Source: JBBQQG01 sp038216175 (lineage in GTDB: Bacteria > Patescibacteriota > Saccharimonadia > Saccharimonadales > OMJO01). From it: a DNA stretch of 6,952 nt. Positions within the stretch are counted from its first letter, which is position 1. The number at the start of each line of letters is the position of its first letter. Under the pieces are notes generated by a model that saw nothing but the letters and a program-made list of their open reading frames with translations, was not told where the DNA came from and did no database searches. The DNA is taken from the NCBI GenBank assembly GCA_038216175.1, contig JBBQQG010000112.1, positions 1-6,952 of the forward strand. The letters are read 5' to 3'. Shown in pieces: positions 1-5,503 of the stretch. Position numbers and translations under genes: made by a program.

Positions 1-97
1 TACAAATTCTCGCAGAACATCAAGGTCATCCGTGTATGTTTTCTTGATTACCTGTTGGATATATTTGCCAAATTTATCCATTTTCAATAATTTAAAC
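1..97 (+). other. 5' flank of DUF4419 pseudogene
   Basis: AT-rich leader upstream of the DUF4419 relic. An in-frame ATG at 32 would add 22 hydrophobic and Asn-rich residues that do not resemble the family's usual N-terminus. The ATG at 98 is preferred because it has A at -3 and G at +4 and leads directly into family-like sequence. No convincing TATA box or other promoter element was recognised. Confidence 0.4.
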
Positions 98-874
98 ATG
101 GCGGGACTAATTACCCCCGGCGGGATAACCTTTCACCCATCCACCCAAACTGTCACGGCAGTTTCAGTGGACTGGCTCAGACCGGCGCCCAACGCCACTG
201 CCATGCTTCAAGGCGCCTGTCGGCCAGAAATCTCTCGCCAAAATAAGGAGATCTTCCAGTCCTCCTTCGGGGACCTGGCAACCCGACCGGTGGGTCGCTT
301 CTCAAACGGGTTCGTCTACTCGGCCATGCGAGCTTACAGCCAGCACCATCGGCTGGGGATTCGCCCGGACGACATTTGGCTGACCATCCTCAGGCAGTTC
401 AGTTTGTTTGTCAACGCCAATGCGCAGTGCTTTCGTCCCAACACGAGGGGAAAAAAGAGCTGGAAGTAAGCGCATCTGGGAATCGGTATGGGGTGGATTT
501 TGGCAAAATGGCCCAGGAAATGACCCGACTAATTCAGCAAAATGTGCAGGACCCCGACTTGCGGGCCTGGATTTTGCCGAGCTTCAGCACGACCACTCAA
601 TCAGAAAGGCCGCAGCCAGGATGGACTGGAATGGAAGGGGGTCAAGTTTCACCGTGTGGACACGCTTGACGTGCCGCCGGCTTATGCGGAAGTGGACGTC
701 AAACAGGATGACAATGGGCAAAAGTTCGATACCCTCATGGTGGCTGGATTGATCGGGATTCAGGTTTCTGACAGTGGGATCGTGGCTGAGGGTGGCAATG
801 GCCGCCGTGACACGCTCCAGGCCGCGGCCGGCTGGTGGCTGTTTGATAAGAAACCCGAAGTTACGGTGAATTAG
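98..874 (+). pseudogene. DUF4419-domain protein, decayed intronless pseudogene
   Basis: DUF4419 is a domain of unknown biochemical function found in fungi and scattered other eukaryotes. Three parts are recognisable from memory of the family. Frame 2 from 98 to about 419 carries the N-terminus, GFVYSAMRAYSQHH, IRPDDIWLTIL and VNAN. A short frame-3 piece at about 420-440 reads MRSAFVP. Frame 1 at 442-597 reads HEGKKELEV, then NRYGVDFGKM and ILPSFSTTT. Frame 2 at about 626-871 holds the C-terminal block, with HRVDTLDVPPAYAEVDV, DDNGQKFDTLMVAGL and GWWLF, ending at TAG 872-874. One extra A at 441 separates FVP from HEG, and a second small indel lies near 412-422. Between STTT and the C-terminal block only about 28 bases remain, where intact members have well over 100 residues including the GW...FC region, so the middle is deleted. 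No splice sites explain the gap. The remnants total about 250 residues against roughly 350-450 for the family. I am confident of the family and of the inactivation. Confidence 0.85.
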
Positions 875-1291
875 ACCTATTACTGATCCTATTTGTAGCT
901 GTATTTCCGGCCGGAATCCGACCATATCGTATATCAGGATGTCTGAGCTCTCCCACACTACAATTACTGTATCTCGATAGATTTGTTTTCCCGCCACGGG
1001 AAAGATATTTCATCAGCGTTCAATTGTGTTAGAAAAACTTGCAGAAAACCATTAAAAAAGGTATTTGTGATAGGTTTCGACTTATCACGTTCGAATGGTT
1101 ACAAGGGCGAACCATAGAAAGCGTAAAATGTGTAACTATATCAGAAATTAGGACCACCGCATACACTGTACAGTATGTAGGTACGGTACTGTAGCGCAAT
1201 GTACATATTAATCTACTCAGTTATGACCTGTCAAACTCAAAAATAGATGACATGCTCATGTTTCGGGAGAAAAAAACATATTTTTTTACAG
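875..1291. other. non-coding stretch between pseudogene and first visible receptor exon
   Basis: I see no exon here with receptor similarity. The only structure noticed is a GTAC-rich patch around 1160-1195 with the perfect 10-bp palindrome ACTGTACAGT at 1165-1174 and a nearby partial inverted echo. The end of the stretch is the splice acceptor of copy 1: a run of seven T followed by ACAG at 1288-1291. If receptor copy 1 is a complete gene, its earlier exons must lie upstream of 1, and this stretch plus the pseudogene would then sit inside an intron. Confidence 0.5.
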
Positions 1292-2798
1292 GATGCTAAA
1301 CTGTTCCGATCCGTCGTCTTTCTACACGTATTCGGCGGGTCACGGGGTAATGAAACCTCTGACTTGGATGAACGACTGACGAGACGGGGAAAACTGGAGT
1401 ACGGAACAGTGCTAGAAGACGGCAATAAGGTATGCCCGTCACTATGCCCTACATACGGTACAAGGATTAGCGCCCAATTCCGGACATAAATAACTGTTTC
1501 ACTTCTCAACTTATTCAACCCAAACTGAGATTAATCGAACGATAAGAATTTGAAGAAACAGCAGAATCCCACAAAGTGCCAGTTTTCAACTTGAAAATGA
1601 TGAAACTGTTCGTCTCAAAAAACAAAAAACAAACGGAGGACGAATATTTGAGATGGACTTTCTCGCGTTTTCGGATATTTAGTATTAGAAAACTATACCA
1701 TTCTTGATTTCTGAATTTTATAAGTAATTATTTCCGTTCGATTAAGGCCAGTGTGAGCTGAATCAGATCAGAAATGAAGAAGCAGGCACAAGAAATGTCC
1801 GGAACTGGGATTCACAACACGCTATCCGGAATTGGGAGCCAATCTTTGTACTGTACTGAGAAATTGACGGGAAACACAGATACCTGCATGCATCAACCAT
1901 AGATATATGATAAATATATAATATATCAACTTATGTTTTGGCGCAGCCACTGGATATCTTCAGCATTAAGCAAACGTACAACAGCGTGGCGCTCTTCGCC
2001 ACTATCGTAAACGAGTCGCGCCGTCTACACGGCGGCTCAAATAATCCTGCAACGGTTTGCAACGGAAAAACGTTGATGGCCCTAATGACCGATCGAAAGT
2101 TTCACTTTCCCAGCGGGTCCCTGAACCTTCGATCCGACGGCTCCCGGTTCGCGGATCTCATTCTATACACATACAACCAGACTGATAGGAAAATGCAAAC
2201 AACTGCTTGGTACGAATCCACCACCGACCAGTATGTGTGGAAAACAAATAGAAGTGACCTCTTCATAGCTCGAACGCTGGACGTACCACTATGCGGATTC
2301 TCAGGGCTTGAGGGACCCTGCAAAACATCAGGTACTCGTAAATAATTAAATAATTAAATAATCAAATAATTAAATAAATAAATTGAATAATTGAATAATT
2401 GAATATTTTTTTTTCAATAATTAAATAATTAGTGCTTCTGATCCGAGGTGATAAGTGTCAAACAACTTCATGTTTATTTTAAGGGAACTGGAGAAACGAT
2501 ATTTCCTTAGCCGTGATAGTTCCGTTGCTGCTACTTATTCCAATTCCCGTTGGTTTAATGATCCTGCGAAGGTGAATATGGCTTTTGCGTTTCCCTAAGA
2601 GCTTCCAGATAAGTTTCTAACTTTTCCAGCGGTACATTATTTATTGTATGTTATTTTATCTTCTACAACTATAGACGTCTCTACACGGTGCTCAATAGTC
2701 AACATTGGTGGCTGCTACACGATTTCCCGAGCATGATTCCTTCAAGAAGGCCATTCACTTTAGAAGAAGCAAGATCCCTCAATAATATCTCAACCTAA
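1292..2798 (+). CDS. receptor guanylate cyclase-like/NPR-type receptor, copy 1, 3' four exons (5' partial)
   Basis: Exons by splice logic: A 1292-1429, B 1947-2331, C 2484-2571, D 2675-2798 (TAA 2796-2798). Introns start GT and end AG at phases 0, 1 and 2. The joined product has 244 visible residues. Residues 1 to about 155 match the C-terminal half of the ANF-receptor ligand-binding fold (FPSG, DGSRFADL, NQTDRKM, AWYES). Residues 158-171, DVPLCGF followed by GPC, match the motif just outside the membrane in natriuretic peptide receptors and receptor guanylate cyclases. Residues 181-202 form one 22-residue hydrophobic helix. The tail begins RRRLYTVLNSQHWW, resembling the juxtamembrane start of the kinase-homology domain, but stops about 42 residues after the membrane. 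No GT donor that would bypass the stop looks good, and no kinase or cyclase sequence follows. Sequons NET (20), NES (68) and NQT (123) suit an extracellular domain. It would be a plasma-membrane receptor for an unknown ligand. N-terminal exons are missing. It is either a short clearance-type receptor or a truncated paralogue; family call fairly sure, functionality unsure. Confidence 0.72.
1459..1850 (-). mobile_element. Tc1/mariner-like MITE, family 1, copy a (in intron A of receptor copy 1)
   Basis: The element spans 1461-1848, flanked by TA on both sides (1459-1460 and 1849-1850). The outer inverted repeats agree at 22 of 26 positions and begin CAAGGATT, with CCCAATTCCGGA inside. The same element lies in reverse orientation at 6195-6611, sharing long interior blocks such as the GACGAACA region and the TCCGAAAACGCG region. 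It has no coding capacity, so it is non-autonomous. It accounts for most of the 517-bp intron, against 87 bp in receptor copy 2. The left end is shorter by about 27 bp than the other ends, consistent with deletion between two directly repeated TTCCGGACA motifs. Superfamily is inferred from the TA target only. Confidence 0.85.
2339..2431. repeat. AT-rich simple repeat, (AATAATTA)n and variant (AATAATTG)n
   Basis: An 8-bp-period microsatellite starts 7 bases after the donor site of exon B in receptor copy 1. The first half uses AATAATTA and the second half AATAATTG; a poly-T run at 2405-2414 follows. It makes up most of the 152-bp intron B. The same intron in copy 2 lacks it, so it expanded in this copy only. 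Confidence 0.85.
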
Positions 2799-2834
2799 GA
2801 TCTGTAACATACACGGTATACCATGAGTAGGAGT

Positions 2835-3177
2835 CCAGGGATTAAATTAAGAGAAATTTCAATGTAGCACAACCCTAAATTTTTTCAACCTCGGCGGCAA
2901 AATGAACTTACAATAATCGTGTCATAATCATAATAGTCATAATCGATTCTGATCAACCCGTTTACAACACATCGAAACTCGAAAGTACAAAAAAACACAA
3001 TTAAGAAAGCTGGACAGGAAACAAGTATAGTCGATCAACAAAATGAACGCCGGTCGCGGATCGCTTCTCGCGGATCTTGCTGGTCAAAATGTGCTACTTT
3101 AAACGAAATCAAAGTAGCACAAATGATTGCAATGTGGCACAGTTTGTGTCAATGTAGCACTTTAATTTAATCCCTGG
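2835..3177. mobile_element. 343-bp MITE with perfect 16-bp TIRs and subterminal GTAGCAC repeats
   Basis: CCAGGGATTAAATTAA at 2835-2850 is matched exactly by its reverse complement at 3162-3177. GTAGCAC or a one-base variant recurs at 2864-2870, 3091-3097 (reverse), 3114-3120, 3134-3140 (GTGGCAC) and 3154-3160. Flanking TAGGAGT on the left and TAGGACT on the right may be a decayed target duplication of 7-8 bp. A terminus close to CAGGG, subterminal repeats and that flank would fit a non-autonomous hAT-like element, but the superfamily is inference. There is no ORF. It begins 36 bases after the stop of receptor copy 1, and its left terminus supplies ATTAAA, a possible variant poly(A) signal for that gene. 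Confidence 0.82.
3091..3160. repeat. subterminal repeat array inside the MITE, 20-bp spacing
   Basis: Three forward GTRGCAC motifs lie exactly 20 bp apart (3114, 3134, 3154). One inverted motif, GTGCTAC, lies at 3091-3097. The array is next to the right terminal inverted repeat; the left end has only one motif, at 2864-2870. About two helical turns between sites places them on one face of the DNA, as expected for transposase-binding sites, though binding is inferred. Confidence 0.7.
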
Positions 3178-3242
3178 TTAGGACTAGTAGCAAGTTTTGA
3201 ACCAAGACGATGCAAACAACACTATGGTTTTTTGTCATTAGC

Positions 3243-3558
3243 ATTATGTCATTATTGCCCTTCACGCCTTACAGTACTGTCTATCATTCCTGTGGCACTC
3301 ACCTTGTCCCATCTGTACTTGGAATTATGTCATTACTGTCATGTGAGTGAGTGAGTGTCATTACAGGTACATTAGAGTATATTACACCTATGGCACCAAC
3401 CCTGTTCCATTTGTACTTGGCGTTATGTCATTATTTTCCTTATAAGTACTATACATTACCGTATACTACATCTATTTCACCCACCCTGTCCCATTTGTTC
3501 TTGGCATGATGTCATTATTGTCCTTATAAGTACATTACCATATGTTACACTTATGCCT
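3243..3558. repeat. minisatellite, three full units and one partial, units of 81-98 bp
   Basis: Each unit opens with ATTATGTCATTATT or a close variant, continues through a CCTTATAAGTACATTAC-like block and a CCACCCTGTCCCATTTG-like block, and closes with TACTTGGC. Unit starts are 3243, 3324, 3422 and 3506; the fourth unit breaks off near 3558. Unit 2 is longest because of a GTGAGTGAGTGAGTG insertion at 3343-3357. Units are clearly diverged, so the array is not recent. No coding function is apparent. Confidence 0.85.
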
Positions 3559-4020
3559 TGCCGACCGGGCCGGTATTATTGTATTATTTCATAGAAACTG
3601 AAAGAATGCGGCGCGCAAAGTAAACGGGAATAGTGCACGAAGTACAGGCAAGAGTAGGCTGGCTATAAACTAGCATGTTGTGCTAACACAACTAATTACG
3701 GGTGAGGGCAAGTTTTTGGAGGTTACTAAAATTTTGAGAGTTCTGAAATGTCGAACTTCAAAATTCGGAGAATATCCATAGGCACAGAAATCTCAAACTT
3801 TACAGCAAGCCGCTTCACGTGCGATCGATCGGCCGACGCATCTCGACACCATTCATTCAAGGATTCAAGCAGCGAACTCTTAAATTCGTTAACTGTAACT
3901 TAAACGGTCTCGGGGGCTCCGCCCCTCCGCCCCTCGCCCCGATAAGTTCTGTCTTAGCACAGAGAAGTGCGTACATGCCCTGTGCTACAGAGTACATTGT
4001 CCATGAACGGTGCAGGCTGC
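3559..4020. other. non-coding intergenic stretch with hairpin and GC-rich tract
   Basis: No exon was recognised. An imperfect inverted repeat lies at 3732-3763: TTTTGAGAGTTC, a 9-base loop, then GAACTTCAAAA. A GC-rich tract at 3911-3940 contains two CCGCCCC boxes and a small hairpin (GGGGC, TCC, GCCCC at 3913-3925). The tract stands out from its AT-rich surroundings and could be a promoter element for a downstream gene, but it lies 1.6 kb before the first recognised exon of receptor copy 2 and nothing else supports that role. Confidence 0.4.
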
Positions 4021-4258
4021 GCCATACTGGGTGCAGAATACAGAGTGCAAAGTACTGGGTACAGGGTAGAAAGTATAGGGTATTGGTGGTAAGTTACAAA
4101 GCTTTGCGTATATGAATCAAGGTATTGGGTACTGGGTACGACGTACAAGGCATAGGATGTAATGTAGGTTTACGGGGTACAGGGAACATGATAAAGAACA
4201 CACTACGGGCGCAGGGTACAAGGTAAATGGTATAGGGAGCAGTTTACAGTTACAGTTC
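4021..4258. repeat. degenerate 7-bp tandem repeat, consensus near TACAGGG
   Basis: Read in steps of seven, the tract shows runs such as CTGGGTA, CAGGGTA, GAAAGTA, TAGGGTA and TTGGTGG, and later CAAGGTA, TTGGGTA, CTGGGTA and CGACGTA. The consensus is roughly TAYWGGG on the plus strand. Phase is kept over many units despite heavy substitution. Weak similarity to the motif continues to about 4350 and reappears near 4758-4765, on both sides of the inserted element at 4347-4721. It encodes nothing evident. Confidence 0.7.
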
Positions 4259-4346
4259 AAAGAATACGAAATCCTAAATGTCGGGGCACGGAACGCTTAC
4301 AAGAGTACAGGAAACAAGGAACAAGAAAAAAGGACAAAGTGAACAT

Positions 4347-4721
4347 TACGGGGATAAAAATTTAATTCCGGACACCCGAGAAATGTAATGAAATTCCGGA
4401 CGCAAGCAAGAATGTTTCTCAAACACTTCCCGCTTTGGTATCATTAAATCGGCCTTAAATTCCTCTAAATTATCTATCTTTCAAAAGTTGATAAAGTTTG
4501 AAATCTGATTTTAAAAAACGAAAAAACATAAACAGGATTGTGGCCAAGTTTTTCACCAAATCAATGCCCAAATTGTCAAACTGCAGGGCGGCGCTGGGGT
4601 AACTTTTTCACTGGTCTATGTCCGAACAGCTTATCGGATTTTGTTCAGCGCCATCTGTCACAACGCACTGTCCGGAATTTCATTACTTTTTTTGGGTGTC
4701 CGGAATTAAATTTTTGTCCTA
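4347..4721. mobile_element. Tc1/mariner-like MITE, family 2
   Basis: AAAAATTTAATTCCGGACACCC at 4356-4377 is matched by its exact reverse complement at 4694-4715. The inverted similarity extends inward on both sides to a second motif, GTAATGAAATTCCGGAC. TA occurs at 4347-4348 and 4720-4721, giving an element of about 371 bp; the outer few bases differ between ends, so exact boundaries are uncertain. The interior has no coding similarity. Each end carries two direct copies of AATTCCGGAC spaced 28 bp apart, an arrangement also found in family 1. It interrupts the degenerate 7-bp repeat region. The superfamily is inferred. Confidence 0.8.
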
Positions 4722-5503
4722 GTAGCAAGAAAATGAGAACACATTGTAATAAGATAGAGTACAGGGCTCAAAACACTTTGTTTCTTTAGAAAATTGCTTA
4801 CAGGGAGGTTATGAACTCTAACCAGGACTACGTAAGTGAGACACCATTTGTCTCAATTCCGTTGATTATGGTTTATTTACTATATTTCGAGTACACTGGG
4901 CTCTCTTGTATTCGAGCAGATATTTTCTCGCCGCGTTTCTGTTTGGGTTAACAGATATCGTCCGTCGTGACACGAGAATATTTCTCAGTTTTTTCCAAAT
5001 TCAATAGCATGAAAGAGGACGACAGGGCTTTATAAGAAAAAAAACCGCGGCGATAAAATGACCGTTCGAATGAATACTGGAGAGCCTACTGTACCATGCA
5101 TGGCGCACAAGCAGTTGGACGGGATATCCCGGGGCGGAGTTGTGGGATATGCTGGATTAGGGTTCATTTTTTCATATCCATTCAACTGCCGCTCAGACAA
5201 CGCTGCCCATTTAATGCCAGTATTTCCTTGCTTACGGTTATAGGTGTTTTTGATCTTCCAACCATTTTCACTGCCAGTTTTTGGCCTCGTCAAACTTTTC
5301 AACGACCCAACGGAGTAGGTTTGACCAACCGGATAAAAAATAATGGATCCTTCAATATGTTAATTTAAACAAGTTTATATAATGCCGTTATATCTTGTAT
5401 GATAAAAGTAAAGTCTATGCTCTAAACAGAGAAAATTGGCCATGGGTACAACTTTCAGCTACTGAAGGAAGATCTCAAACTGATTCGTTCTATGCTTGTA
5501 CAG
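4722..5503. other. non-coding or unrecognised stretch upstream of receptor copy 2
   Basis: Upstream ectodomain exons of copy 2 were expected here but none is clear. The best candidate is a 28-base piece at 4803-4830, after a CTTACAG acceptor and before a consensus GTAAGT donor. It reads EVMNSNQDY in one frame, loosely like the NGDYVF region of the receptor fold. Open frames at 5030-5302 (minus strand) and 5058-5368 (plus strand) show no family resemblance. The stretch ends in the acceptor CTTGTACAG at 5495-5503. A second possible acceptor, CTAAACAG ending at 5429, would extend exon A in frame by about 25 residues that do not fit the family. Confidence 0.35.

Noticed and set aside
32..97. Upstream ATG at 32 as start of the DUF4419 gene
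   Set aside because: The added residues are unlike the family N-terminus, and the ATG at 98 has the better context.
584..997. 137-codon open frame on the minus strand
   Set aside because: It lies antisense to the DUF4419 C-terminal block, whose plus-strand reading has clear family motifs; the minus frame resembles nothing.
1080..1110. GTTCGAA-like piece suggestive of a tRNA T-arm (also near 5063)
   Set aside because: No acceptor, D or anticodon stems can be built around either site.
1247..1291. ATG-initiated extension of receptor copy 1 exon A upstream of 1292
   Set aside because: The extension reads through a poly-T plus ACAG acceptor, and copy 2 shows no similar residues before the shared Asp-Ala start.
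1430..1489. Read-through of exon A in copy 1 past 1429
   Set aside because: It runs past a GT donor into the transposon; copy 2 diverges at exactly the same point.
3819..4148. Open frames of 98 codons (plus) and 64 codons (minus)
   Set aside because: They lie over the GC-rich tract and the 7-bp repeat; composition is driven by the repeat and no family features are visible.
4021..4258. Heptamer tract as interstitial telomere repeat
   Set aside because: The unit is too variable and does not match TTAGGG, TTAGG or other telomere units I know.
4538..4789. 83-codon open frame
   Set aside because: It runs across the right half and terminal inverted repeat of a MITE and out into flanking DNA, so it is accidental.
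5030..5368. 90-codon frames on both strands
   Set aside because: No recognisable domain, no supporting splice sites and no counterpart near receptor copy 1.
2799..5503. Kinase-homology and cyclase exons for receptor copy 1
   Set aside because: No kinase or class III cyclase motif was found in any frame; the region is mostly repeats.
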